From Microbacterium sp. YJN-G (GTDB lineage Bacteria; Actinomycetota; Actinomycetes; Actinomycetales; Microbacteriaceae): DNA of 64,000 nt. This document shows, piece after piece, positions 1-7,568 of this stretch. A model generated the notes under the pieces. That model was not told where the DNA came from. It ran no database searches and was given only the letters and a program-made list of their open reading frames with translations. The stretch lies in contig NZ_CP060402.1 of assembly GCF_015040615.1 (NCBI RefSeq), positions 744,001-808,000 of the forward strand, written 5' to 3'. Position 1 is the stretch's first letter. Each line of letters starts with the position of its first letter. Position numbers and translations under genes: made by a program.

Positions 1-341
1 ACGGTGCCGGCGCTGGCCTGGTAGCCGCGCTGGGCCATGATCAGCTGGCTCATCTGCGCGCCGAGGTCGATGTCGGGGTAGCGCACGTAGCCGTCGGCAT
101 CGGCCAGCGGGTGATCGGGCTGGTGCACGAGGCGCCCCTCGTCGTCGCCGAGTTCGACGCCGGCGACGTACACGCCGGGGGAGGAGGCGCTGTTCTCGAC
201 CAGCACGTAGCGCTCCTGGAACGCGGGCGCCGCCGGCGAGACAGCGGTGTTGATGTTCGTGATGTTGTCGCTGATGGCGTCGAGCCACTTGCGGTGCACG
301 GTCAGTCCGGTGCCGGCGATGCCGATCGAGTCGAAGGTCAT
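1..341 (-). CDS. flgC: Flagellar basal-body rod protein FlgC (3' end outside window)
   Basis: FlgC is a proximal rod subunit of the flagellar basal body. About 113 N-terminal residues are present and the rest lies beyond the window start. The reading begins MTFDSIGIAGTGLTVHRKWL and continues with SDNITNINT, the N-terminal rod-protein pattern shared by FlgB, FlgC and FlgG. The last visible stretch, MSQLIMAQRGYQAS, normally lies near the C-terminus of FlgC, so little is missing. The ATG overlaps the flgB stop codon (ATGA, 338-341), so the two are translationally coupled and share the FliA-type promoter at 758-784. Confidence 0.9.
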   Translation of the reverse strand, partial: MTFDSIGIAGTGLTVHRKWLDAISDNITNINTAVSPAAPAFQERYVLVENSASSPGVYVAGVELGDDEGRLVHQPDHPLADADGYVRYPDIDLGAQMSQLIMAQRGYQASAGT

Positions 342-682
342 GATGTGGTCCTCAGAGCCGTGCGCACCGACGAGAACGAGCCGTTGATCGCCTGCGTGGC
401 GAACTGGTAGCGCAGCATCGTGTCGATGCTCGAGAGCGTCTCGGTGTCGAGATTGACGTTGTTCCCGTTGAGTCGGGTCGGCTCCAGGGACTCGCCGACC
501 GTCGCCGTGACCGTGCCCCGGCCCGCCTTGACGGCGTCGGAGAGGGCCTGCTCGAACTGCACGCGCTTGGCGTGGTAGTCGGGGGTGTTGACGTTGGCGA
601 TGTTGTCGGCGATGGCGCGCTGGCGGAGCGAGAGCCCGTCGAGCGCGCTCGAGAGCGCAGAGAAGGTCACTGAGTCGAACAC
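338..682 (-). CDS. flgB: Flagellar basal-body rod protein FlgB
   Basis: FlgB is a proximal rod subunit of the flagellum, exported by the flagellar type III apparatus. The 114-residue product has the expected N-terminus (FDSVTFSALSSALDGLSLRQ) followed by IADNIANVNTPDY, the rod-protein signature. A GTG start at 682 is chosen because it is preceded by GGAAAG and gives the usual FlgB N-terminus; an upstream ATG at 721 would add 13 atypical residues. It is the first gene of a minus-strand operon running into flgC. A perfect-spacing sigma-28 promoter lies 76 bases upstream. Confidence 0.92.
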   Translation of the reverse strand: MFDSVTFSALSSALDGLSLRQRAIADNIANVNTPDYHAKRVQFEQALSDAVKAGRGTVTATVGESLEPTRLNGNNVNLDTETLSSIDTMLRYQFATQAINGSFSSVRTALRTTS

Positions 683-757
683 GAACCGCTTTCCGTCCGT
701 CGGGGGATGTGGCCTGTCCATGGCCGTTCTCGGCGAGCGTTCCCTGCTCAGCGGCTT

Positions 758-784
758 CTATCGGCAGATTCTCGGAATGCGTTA
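758..784 (-). promoter_or_regulatory. FliA (sigma-28) promoter of flgB operon
   Basis: On the minus strand TAACGCAT, 11 bases, then GCCGATAG. This matches the sigma-28 pattern TAAA(8-mer)-N11-GCCGATAA, and the same layout occurs before flagellin and flgN in this window. Confidence 0.85.
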
Positions 785-850
785 GCCGAGACCTCGGATG
801 TCGCCACCCGTCTCGTCTCGTCGCTCGCTCATCCCTCCTCTCATTCCCCC

Positions 851-1270
851 GCGTGAGGTGTCGCAATTGGTGGGGTCGGCGGGGTGGGATGCCGCGTGTT
901 GCGACACCTCGAAGGAAGGAGGAAGGAGGAAGCGAGGGGCGGGATGCCGTCGGCCGAGGTCGTCGATCTTCTCTCGTCGCATCGCGGCCGCGGTCATCCC
1001 TCCGCGTGAGGTGTCGCGAATGGTGGGGTCGGCGGGGTTGGATGCGGCGTGTTGTGACGCCTCGAAGGAGGGGAGGGGCCGGATGCCGTCATCCCTCGGC
1101 TTGAGGTGTCGCAAGTGGTGGGGTCGGCGGGGTTGGATGCGGCGTGTTGTGACACCTCGAAGGAGGGGAGGGGCCGGATGCCGTCATCCCTCGGCGTGAG
1201 GTGTCGCAAGTGGTGGGGTTGGCGGGGTGGGATGCCGCGTGTTGCGACACCTCGAAGGGAATGGGCGGGA
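851..1270. repeat. Repeat family A: four units with hairpin arms
   Basis: This non-coding stretch between flgB and the fliDS operon end holds four near-identical units starting at 853, 1006, 1101 and 1196. The last three are spaced exactly 95 bases. Each unit opens with GAGGTGTCGCAA and about 30 bases later carries the reverse complement TTGCGACACCTC (variants TTGTGACACCTC and TTGTGACGCCTC), so each can fold as a 12-bp stem. The arms are followed by a purine-rich run and GGATGCCGTC. Open frames across it are repeat artefacts. No direct-repeat/unique-spacer pattern of a CRISPR array is present. Confidence 0.9.
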
Positions 1271-1275
1271 TGCCG

Positions 1276-1542
1276 TCAGCCGGCGACGTCGAGGTACGCG
1301 GGGGTGTCGACGGCTGCATCCGGGACGCGGCGCAGCGCGACCAGCTGGTTGACGATAGCGTCCTGCTGCTCGCGGATGCGGGCGATGCGCTCCTGCTGGC
1401 GCAGCAGCACGTCGCGGGCGCGGTCGGCGAGCTCCTCGGGCATCGGGCCGGCCGGACGCTGCCACTCCGACAGCGGCATCCCAGGGTCGTCGATCTCGCG
1501 TTCGAACAGCGTGAACAGCTCGTCCCAGTCAGGCGCTGTCAT
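1276..1542 (-). CDS. Small flagellar-locus protein, FliT-like position
   Basis: An 88-residue acidic, helical protein, start MTAPDWDELFTLFEREI. Its ATG overlaps the fliS stop (ATGA at 1539-1542), so it is the last gene of fliD-fliS-X. Many flagellar loci carry the FliD chaperone FliT after fliS, and the size and predicted helices fit (RARDVLLRQQERIARIREQQ resembles a coiled coil). I see no diagnostic FliT motif, so the assignment rests on position and size. It could equally be a lineage-specific flagellar chaperone. The repeat block A begins directly after its stop. Confidence 0.6.
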   Translation of the reverse strand: MTAPDWDELFTLFEREIDDPGMPLSEWQRPAGPMPEELADRARDVLLRQQERIARIREQQDAIVNQLVALRRVPDAAVDTPAYLDVAG

Positions 1543-1937
1543 GCCCGTGCCGCCGCGGGCTCGGCGGAGAGGGAGTCTGCGGCCGCATGCCACGCCTCGC
1601 GCAGCGGCGCGACGAGTTCGGCACACGCGCGGGTGCGCTCGGGGTCGCGGCCGATGTTCGCCCCGATGAGCGTCTCGGTGAGGAAGACGTACACCGAGCG
1701 CAGCTGCGCGCTGCCATCCCAGGCGTCCGTGAGCGACGACTGCAGCTCGGCGATGATGGCCTGCGCGTGCTGCAGCTGGCTGTTCGCCTCGGTCCAGTCA
1801 CCGCGACGCTGCGCCGCCTCACCGCGCTCGATGTCGATCAGCATCCGGTCGTACAGCATCGTCAGCAGCCGCTCGGGGCCGGCCGAGAGGATCGCCTGCT
1901 CCTTGTAGCGCTGCTGCGCCTTCATCGCCGCGTTCAT
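1539..1937 (-). CDS. fliS: Flagellar export chaperone FliS
   Basis: FliS binds the C-terminus of flagellin in the cytoplasm, prevents premature polymerisation and passes it to the export gate. The 132-residue length is typical. The sequence shows QQRYKEQAILSAGPERLLTM followed by LYDRMLIDIERGE, which matches the conserved FliS region (Y..q.i.tasp..Ll.mLYdg.i). The start lies two bases after the fliD stop (TGATCATG), and AAGGA inside the fliD 3' end can serve as ribosome-binding site. The stop overlaps the next small gene by four bases. Confidence 0.92.
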   Translation of the reverse strand: MNAAMKAQQRYKEQAILSAGPERLLTMLYDRMLIDIERGEAAQRRGDWTEANSQLQHAQAIIAELQSSLTDAWDGSAQLRSVYVFLTETLIGANIGRDPERTRACAELVAPLREAWHAAADSLSAEPAAARA

Positions 1938-1939
1938 GA

Positions 1940-3322
1940 TCAGGAGTCCTTCTGCACGGGTGCCAGCGCTGCCAGCTGTGAGGAGAGGTACGACGACTGC
2001 GACTGCATCCGCGACAGCTGCACCTCGAGCTGCGCGTAGGTGCGCTCGAGCGTTGCCTTGCGCTGCGCGAGGCGCACGTCCCAGCGCTCGATCTGGTCGC
2101 CGAGCGCGTCGACCTCGTTCTGCTGTCCGGTGATCCGGGCGGTGAGCAGTCCGTCGTACTTGTCGGAGTAAGTTTCGGCCACATCCTGCACGCGCGTCGC
2201 GATGCCCGAGAAGACCGCGGCGACCTTCGCCGGGTCGTCGGCGAGCGCCTTGGTGAAGCGGTCGTCGTCGAAGGTCAGCACGCCGTAGCGGTCGATCGAG
2301 ACCCCGATCTCGGACGGAGAGACACCGTCCACGGGATACTGCACGGCATTGGCGAGCGCGCCGCGCAACGACCGCACGGTGCTGTCGCCGGTGAACACGC
2401 CCAGCGTGGTGGTCTCACCGGCACCATCCGGCACCGTCGCCGTGGATCCGCGGTCGATGTTGCCGAGGATCTTGGCGATCTGATCGATGAACTCGCCGTG
2501 CGCCTTCGCCTGCTCTGCCGCATCGGCGGTGACCCCGATCGTGACAGGGTCGGCGGACACGGCGGTGACCGTGACGTCGACACCCGTGAACAGCTCGGTG
2601 AACGTGCCGCTCGCCGAGGTGACGACCTGCTCGGCAGCGGTTCCCGCCCACAGGCGGATCTGCGCGTCGGCGCCGGTCGTGCTGGTGGCGGCGCCCGGCT
2701 CGGCCGCCAGGTCGATGGCCGTGCCGGCGTCGACGTCGGCGATGCCACCGCGGTGCACGTCGAACGCTCCGGCGGTGCCGGATTCGGATGCCGTGAGCTG
2801 CAGGCGGTACTGCGGCGTGCCCGCGCCGTCGGTTCCGGCGGCGACGGCCTGCGCCGTGACGCCGAATCCGGATGTCGTGATCGCGCGGGCGATGTCGCTG
2901 AGCGACGACGAGGCGGCGGTGATCTCCAGCCGCTCTCCGGCGGAGTTCTGCAGGGTCAGCACAGGCGGATCGTCCGGCCAGGTGGTGTACGCGGCGCTGA
3001 CCACGGAGTGACGCGTGGCGACGGCATCCACGACGATCTCGGCCGAGACCGGCTGGGCGTCGGCGCCCGCCGTCACCGTGACACCGGAGGCGGAGGACGT
3101 CGTGGTGAACCGGGCCATCGCGTCGGGGGCGGCGGCGGCCTTCGCCTTGGTGGCGAGATCCTGAACCGAGGCGTTCAGGGACTGCAGGTTGGAGATGATG
3201 ACGCCCTTGTCGGTCATCTTGTTCTGCAGCAGCGTGCGGGGGATGGCCTGTACATCCATCAGCGCCTTGACAAGGGCGGTGGTGTCGAGGCCCGAGACCA
3301 GTCCGTCGAGCGAGATTCCCAT
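1940..3322 (-). CDS. fliD: Flagellar filament cap protein FliD
   Basis: FliD (HAP2) caps the growing filament and folds incoming flagellin. The 460-residue product starts MGISLDGLVSGLDTTALVKA, the standard FliD N-terminus, and ends with a long helical region (ITGQQNEVDALGDQIERWDV...AQLEVQLSRMQSQSSYLSSQ) typical of the FliD C-terminal D0/D1 helices. The ATG at 3322 is preceded by AGGAAAGG; longer upstream readings would add unrelated residues. It follows flagellin on the minus strand with a hairpin between them. No FliA-type promoter was seen between the two, so it may depend on read-through or an unrecognised promoter. Confidence 0.93.
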   Translation of the reverse strand: MGISLDGLVSGLDTTALVKALMDVQAIPRTLLQNKMTDKGVIISNLQSLNASVQDLATKAKAAAAPDAMARFTTTSSASGVTVTAGADAQPVSAEIVVDAVATRHSVVSAAYTTWPDDPPVLTLQNSAGERLEITAASSSLSDIARAITTSGFGVTAQAVAAGTDGAGTPQYRLQLTASESGTAGAFDVHRGGIADVDAGTAIDLAAEPGAATSTTGADAQIRLWAGTAAEQVVTSASGTFTELFTGVDVTVTAVSADPVTIGVTADAAEQAKAHGEFIDQIAKILGNIDRGSTATVPDGAGETTTLGVFTGDSTVRSLRGALANAVQYPVDGVSPSEIGVSIDRYGVLTFDDDRFTKALADDPAKVAAVFSGIATRVQDVAETYSDKYDGLLTARITGQQNEVDALGDQIERWDVRLAQRKATLERTYAQLEVQLSRMQSQSSYLSSQLAALAPVQKDS

Positions 3323-3351
3323 GCTCACCTTTCCTGCTCGAGAGGGGGTGA

Positions 3352-3383
3352 GCCCCGGGTGGCGAACGTCCGTCACCCGGGGC
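3352..3383 (-). terminator. Hairpin after flagellin gene
   Basis: Perfect 10-bp arms GCCCCGGGTG / CACCCGGGGC with a 12-base loop, 11 bases beyond the flagellin stop codon. No T-run follows, as is common in high-G+C genomes. It may only attenuate, since fliD follows. Confidence 0.65.
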
Positions 3384-3393
3384 CCGGGGTGGG

Positions 3394-4578
3394 TCAGCGC
3401 AGCAGCTGCAGCACGCCCTGGTTGGCCTGGTTGGCCTGGGCCAGCATGGCGGTGCCCGCCTGCGACAGGATGTTCGCCGACGTGTAACGGACCATCTCGG
3501 CAGCCATATCGGTGTCGCGGATGCGGCTCTCGGCAGCCGACAGGTTCTCTGCCGACACGTTGAGCGAGTTGATCGTCGACTCGAAGCGGTTCTGCACCGC
3601 ACCGAGGTCGGCGCGTGCGGACGAAACCGACGTGATGTTACGGTCGATCATCGCGATGGATGCCTGCGCGTTCGCCGCGGTGTCGAACTTCAGGCCGCCT
3701 GTCACAGGAGTGCCGGCAGCGCCCTCCACCGTGCCGGTGGGGTCGGTGGCCGAGGTGACGACTCCCCCGTCGAGGGCGGTGACGACGATACCGGTTCCAG
3801 CACCGTTCGCGTCGCGAGTCACGGACACAGTGAAGTTGGCTGCGAAGTTGCTGTCGGAACGCAGTGCCTCCGCGTACTCGTCGACACTCTGGAAACCAGC
3901 TGCGCTGCCATCCGCGGTGTCGCTGAGCGTTCCCGTGGTAACGGTCGTCGCGATTCCGCCCACGGTCGTGGTGAACTCGGCCGCACCCGTGGTGAGAGCG
4001 GTGATGTCGGCGATTGCGTACGCCGTGCCGGTCGTCGTCAGGTCGCCGCCGGCGAGTTCCGTGGCGATTGCCTTGACATTCGCGGTGCTCAGGTCGACCG
4101 AGATCTGGCTGCTCGCCACGCCGTCGGCGCCCACCTGGAACTTCAGCTCCGAGTTGGAGCCGTCCAGCAGCTGAATTCCGTTGAAGTTCGTCGAGTCGGC
4201 GACTCGAGAGAGCTCCGAGACAAGCTGGCCCGCTTCCTTCGCGATCGCCGTGCGGGACTCGGCGTTGTTCGAGTCGTTACCGGCCTGCACCGCGAGGTCG
4301 CGGAGTCGCTGCAGGATGGAGTGGACCTCGGTCAGGGAGCCTTCTGCGGTCTGGATGACCGAGATGCCGTCCTGGGCGTTGCGCGCCGCGACGTTCAGCC
4401 CGTTGATCTGCGAGCGCAGACCCTCGGAGATCGCCAGGCCCGCCGCGTCGTCCGCGGCCCGGTTGATGCGCAGACCGCTCGAGAGCTTCTCGAGCGACTT
4501 CGACAGGTCGTTCTGCGTGCTGGACAGGTTGCGGTAGGCGTTGAGCGCCGACACGTTGGTGTTGATCTGCATACCCAT
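3394..4578 (-). CDS. fliC: Flagellin
   Basis: This is the filament subunit (also called hag). It has 394 residues with the conserved N-terminal D0/D1 segment (MGMQINTNVSALNAYRNLSS, then LEKLSSGLRINRAADDAAGL) and the conserved C-terminal segment (SARADLGAVQNRFESTINSL ... ANILSQAGTAMLAQANQANQ, ending GVLQLLR). The middle, about residues 175-290, is Thr/Gly/Ala-rich and is the variable surface domain. GGAGGAACACATC precedes the ATG. A sigma-28 promoter is at 4636-4662. It is the only flagellin in the window. Confidence 0.97.
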   Translation of the reverse strand: MGMQINTNVSALNAYRNLSSTQNDLSKSLEKLSSGLRINRAADDAAGLAISEGLRSQINGLNVAARNAQDGISVIQTAEGSLTEVHSILQRLRDLAVQAGNDSNNAESRTAIAKEAGQLVSELSRVADSTNFNGIQLLDGSNSELKFQVGADGVASSQISVDLSTANVKAIATELAGGDLTTTGTAYAIADITALTTGAAEFTTTVGGIATTVTTGTLSDTADGSAAGFQSVDEYAEALRSDSNFAANFTVSVTRDANGAGTGIVVTALDGGVVTSATDPTGTVEGAAGTPVTGGLKFDTAANAQASIAMIDRNITSVSSARADLGAVQNRFESTINSLNVSAENLSAAESRIRDTDMAAEMVRYTSANILSQAGTAMLAQANQANQGVLQLLR

Positions 4579-4635
4579 GATGTGTTCCTCCGTGATGGGA
4601 TCAGTACGGAGCCCGTCCGTGGGCTCCGTACAGAC

Positions 4636-4662
4636 CTATCGGCGGAATGGGGCGGGACGTTA
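4636..4662 (-). promoter_or_regulatory. FliA (sigma-28) promoter of flagellin
   Basis: On the minus strand TAACGTCC, 11 bases, GCCGATAG. The TAA of the -35 element is also the stop codon of fliA (4660-4662), so the flagellin promoter begins inside the gene of its own sigma factor. Confidence 0.9.
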
Positions 4663-5472
4663 GCTGCAGGTGGTGACGGCATCCTTCGTCGCGAATACCC
4701 GGGCGATGTTCCCGCCACCGCTCTCGGCGATCCGGGCGAAGAATCCCTCCCGTACGGATGCTGAGACGCGCGAGACCACGGGCGCTTCCTGGTCGTCGTG
4801 GAAGTATTTTTCCAATGCATCGCGCAGTAGCCGGATCGCCTCCGAGCGCTGCTGCGAGACCGCGGAGTGCGAGACGCCGAGCTCCGCAGCGATCTCCTTG
4901 ACCGGGCGCTCCTCGATGTAGACCGCGTGCACGATGAACCGCATCCGCTCGGGCAGGGCGCCGATCGCGTGCTCGAGCACGCCGCGGCGCTCGGCGATCG
5001 CGACCGACTCCTCGGGAAGGGGCAGGGGAGAGGCGAGTTCGGACTCAAAGGCGTCCTCGAGACCGCTCACGGTACGGGCGGCGTCGGCGAGTGCGGTCAC
5101 CACCTCGTCGTGCGACGATCCCAACGCCGTGGCGATCTCGGCAATGGACGCCGGGCGACCCAGCGCGTTGGACAGCGTCTCCTGCACTGCGGTGGTCTCT
5201 TTGATGCGCCGTCGGATGCCGCGTGAGGCCCAGTCCATCGAGCGCATCTCGTCGGCGAAGGCGCCGAGGATGCGCCGGCGGGCGTAAGCTCCGAAGGGGA
5301 CGCCGAGGGAGGGATCGAAAGCCTCGGCGGCGGTGACCAGGGCGAGTGCGCCCGCGGAGGCGAGATCCTCACGCGGAACGTGCGTCGCGCGGGCATGCGT
5401 CTCGGAGGCCAGGTACCCCACAAGCGGCAGATTCTCTTCGATCAGCCGGTTGCGGGCATCACGTCTCGACAC
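4660..5472 (-). CDS. fliA: RNA polymerase sigma factor FliA/WhiG family (sigma-28)
   Basis: This is an alternative sigma factor for flagellar genes, 270 residues, GTG start. Region 2 is visible at about residues 35-85 (EDLASAGALALVTAAEAFDP, then GAYARRRILGAFADEMRSMD), and region 4 at about 175-225 (LPERMRFIVHAVYIEERPVK, then EIAAELGVSHSAVSQQRSEA), a helix-turn-helix. Three matching sigma-28 promoters flank the gene, supporting the role. A roughly 45-residue tail after region 4 (DQEAPVVSRVSASVREGFFA...) has no counterpart I recognise. The gene is divergent from flgN. No FliA-type promoter is seen before fliA itself; an inverted repeat at 5557-5576 may bind a regulator. Confidence 0.9.
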   Translation of the reverse strand: MSRRDARNRLIEENLPLVGYLASETHARATHVPREDLASAGALALVTAAEAFDPSLGVPFGAYARRRILGAFADEMRSMDWASRGIRRRIKETTAVQETLSNALGRPASIAEIATALGSSHDEVVTALADAARTVSGLEDAFESELASPLPLPEESVAIAERRGVLEHAIGALPERMRFIVHAVYIEERPVKEIAAELGVSHSAVSQQRSEAIRLLRDALEKYFHDDQEAPVVSRVSASVREGFFARIAESGGGNIARVFATKDAVTTCS

Positions 5473-5556
5473 GTTGGCAGCTTCCCTCTACGCCAAGGGG
5501 TTCCGCCGTCCTCCGGTTGCCGGCAGATCCCCCTACCACGACTTGAATGATAGCTC

Positions 5557-5576
5557 CATGGGGAGAACTACCCATG
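5557..5576. promoter_or_regulatory. Inverted repeat between fliA and flgN
   Basis: CATGGG, 8 bases, CCCATG: perfect 6-bp arms. On the minus strand it would overlap the -35 region if the TATCAT at 5547-5552 is the fliA -10 box. It also lies just upstream of the flgN promoter (5587-5613). Possible operator for a flagellar regulator; the regulator is unknown. Confidence 0.45.
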
Positions 5577-5586
5577 CCGTGGCGTA

Positions 5587-5613
5587 TAACCATATCCAGA
5601 AGTTTGCCGATAG
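5587..5613 (+). promoter_or_regulatory. FliA (sigma-28) promoter of flgN-flgK-flgL-fliW
   Basis: TAACCATA, 11 bases, GCCGATAG on the plus strand, about 50 bases before the flgN start. Same spacing and -10 as the flgB and flagellin promoters. Confidence 0.9.
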
Positions 5614-5662
5614 GTAAGGAAAGACTGGCCGAATGGCCAATCAGTCACTGGGGAGAGACGCG

Positions 5663-6145
5663 ATGGGAACGAATGAATTGAGCATGCAGCTGTGGCGAGA
5701 ACGCGAGCTGCTCGAACTGCTGCTGTTCAAGCTCGAAGAGCAGGAACTGCTGCTCGCCGCGGGGCGCTCGCGGTGGATGCACTTCGCGACCCGCGAGATC
5801 GAGCAGGTGCTCGAGGCCATGCGCACGGCGGGCATCGCGCGGGTCGTCGAGGCCGAGACGGTCGCCGAGGAGTGGGGCGCCCCCGAGGGGGCCAGCATCC
5901 GCCAGCTCATCGAGCACGCGCCGGAGGGGGCCTGGCGCGAGGTGCTGACCGACCACCTGCGGGCCATGACCAAGCTCACCGACGAGATCGGGCGTCTGCG
6001 CGACGCCAACTCCGAGCAGCTGCGCGCGGTCCTGCGCGCCACGCAGGAGACCATCGCCGGGCTCGGCGACGAGACCGGCGAGTACACCACACAGGGTGAT
6101 CGCGCGCGCGACGACTCGGCGCGCATCATCGACACGGAGATGTGA
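5663..6145 (+). CDS. flgN: FlgN-type flagellar export chaperone
   Basis: FlgN is the cytoplasmic chaperone for the hook-filament junction proteins FlgK and FlgL. The 160-residue product is almost entirely helical, begins MGTNELSMQLWRERELLELL and has the leucine-rich ELLELLLFKLEEQELLLAAG typical of FlgN-family N-termini. It precedes flgK and flgL directly, which fits. The ATG at 5663 is preferred because GGGGAGAG lies just upstream; an in-frame ATG at 5633 would leave almost no leader behind the promoter. Sequence identity in this family is low, so the call relies on length, helical pattern and position. Confidence 0.8.
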   Translation: MGTNELSMQLWRERELLELLLFKLEEQELLLAAGRSRWMHFATREIEQVLEAMRTAGIARVVEAETVAEEWGAPEGASIRQLIEHAPEGAWREVLTDHLRAMTKLTDEIGRLRDANSEQLRAVLRATQETIAGLGDETGEYTTQGDRARDDSARIIDTEM

Positions 6146-6157
6146 CCGGGAGGCATC

Positions 6158-7558
6158 TTGTCCACTTTCAGCGGAATCGGCACGGCGGCCAGCGCGCTCG
6201 CCGCCGCGCGGCGCGGCATGGACGTCGTCGGTCAGAACATCGCCAATCAGGCTACCGAGGGCTACAGCCGTCAGCGCGTGAGCACCTCGGCCATCGCGGC
6301 CGTGGCGCAGTCGGGGCGGTTCAGCATGGGCGCCCTTCCGGGGCACGGCGTCTCGGTCGACGGCATTCTGCGTCTGGGTGACGCGCTGCTCGACGCGCGC
6401 GTGCGCGACACGGCGGGGGCCGCCGGGTTCTGGTCGGCGCGCGCCCTGGCGGCGACGACCGCCGAGGCGGCGCTCGGCGAACCGGGGGAGCAGGGGCTGT
6501 CTGCGCGTCTGTCGGGCTTTTGGTCGGCCTGGCAGGACCTCGCCAACACCCCCGACTCGGGTGCCGCCGGAGCCGTGGTGATCGAGTCGGCGGAAGAGCT
6601 CGTCTCGCGCATCGGAACCGGCTACCGCGCCGTCGCGGCGCAGTGGTCCGACGGACGTGCCGCCGTCGACCGGAACGTGTCGCAGCTCAACGCCGCGGCC
6701 GAGCAGATCGCGGCACTCAACATCGACATCAGGGATGCGCTCGCCGCGGGAAGGTCGGCGAACGAGCTCGTCGACCGCCGGGATGCGCTCGCGCAGACCA
6801 CCGCCCGCCTGGCCGGCACGCGAGCCACGGTCGAGACCGACGGCACCCTGACCGTGCGCCTGGACGGCAACGCCCTGGTCTCGGGTGGTGACGCGCGCGC
6901 GGTCTCGGTCTCGGGGCCGACTGCGCTCACCGACGGCGGGCAACTGACCGTGTCGTGGGCCGGGCCCGACGGGTTCGGCATCGCCGTCGACAGCGGTGAG
7001 CTCGGCGGCCTGCTGAGCACGCTCGCCCCGGATGGAACACTCGCCTCGCTCGCCGACTCGTTCAACGCCATCGCCGCCTCTCTTGCCGAGAAGGTGAATG
7101 CCCTGCACACCACGGGTGTGACGGCCGACGGGACGGACGGCGGCGACTTCTTCGCGATCTCGGCCGCAGGTCCTGCGGCCCTCGGACTGAGCACGGTCGT
7201 GCAGACGGCATCCGACATCGCCGCAGCCCGCCCCGATACGGGAGCGCACGACTCCGGGATCGCCGACGCGATCTCGCAGATCGGCCGCGCGCCCGACGGG
7301 CCGGATGCGAAGTGGACGGATGCCGTGGCACGCCTGGCCATTGGCACTGCGGGCGATGTGCAGCGCGCCCAGCTCTCGGAAGCGGCATCCGTGGCGGCCG
7401 TGGGCGCCCAGCGCTCGGTCGCCGGGGTGGACGGCGACGAGGAGACCATCAACCTGCTCACCTACCAGACTGCTTACCAGGCCGCCGCGCGCGTGCTGAC
7501 AGCCATCGACGAATCGCTCGACGTGCTCATCAATCGCACCGGCATCGTGGGTCGATAG
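6158..7558 (+). CDS. flgK: Flagellar hook-associated protein FlgK
   Basis: FlgK (HAP1) joins hook and filament. The product has 466 residues with the rod/hook N-terminal motif (STFSGIGTAASALAAARRGM, then VVGQNIANQATEGYSRQRVS) and a C-terminal flagellar domain (GDEETINLLTYQTAYQAAAR, then VLTAIDESLDVLINRTG). The start is TTG at 6158, with GGGAGG correctly spaced before it; no ATG or GTG gives the conserved N-terminus. It lies 12 bases after flgN and a few bases before flgL in one operon. Confidence 0.95.
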   Translation: MSTFSGIGTAASALAAARRGMDVVGQNIANQATEGYSRQRVSTSAIAAVAQSGRFSMGALPGHGVSVDGILRLGDALLDARVRDTAGAAGFWSARALAATTAEAALGEPGEQGLSARLSGFWSAWQDLANTPDSGAAGAVVIESAEELVSRIGTGYRAVAAQWSDGRAAVDRNVSQLNAAAEQIAALNIDIRDALAAGRSANELVDRRDALAQTTARLAGTRATVETDGTLTVRLDGNALVSGGDARAVSVSGPTALTDGGQLTVSWAGPDGFGIAVDSGELGGLLSTLAPDGTLASLADSFNAIAASLAEKVNALHTTGVTADGTDGGDFFAISAAGPAALGLSTVVQTASDIAAARPDTGAHDSGIADAISQIGRAPDGPDAKWTDAVARLAIGTAGDVQRAQLSEAASVAAVGAQRSVAGVDGDEETINLLTYQTAYQAAARVLTAIDESLDVLINRTGIVGR

Positions 7559-7568
7559 GAGGATGACG

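Noticed and set aside
853..1275. Possible CRISPR array from regular spacing of repeats
   Set aside because: Whole 95-base units are repeated, without short repeats separated by unique spacers, and no cas gene is near.
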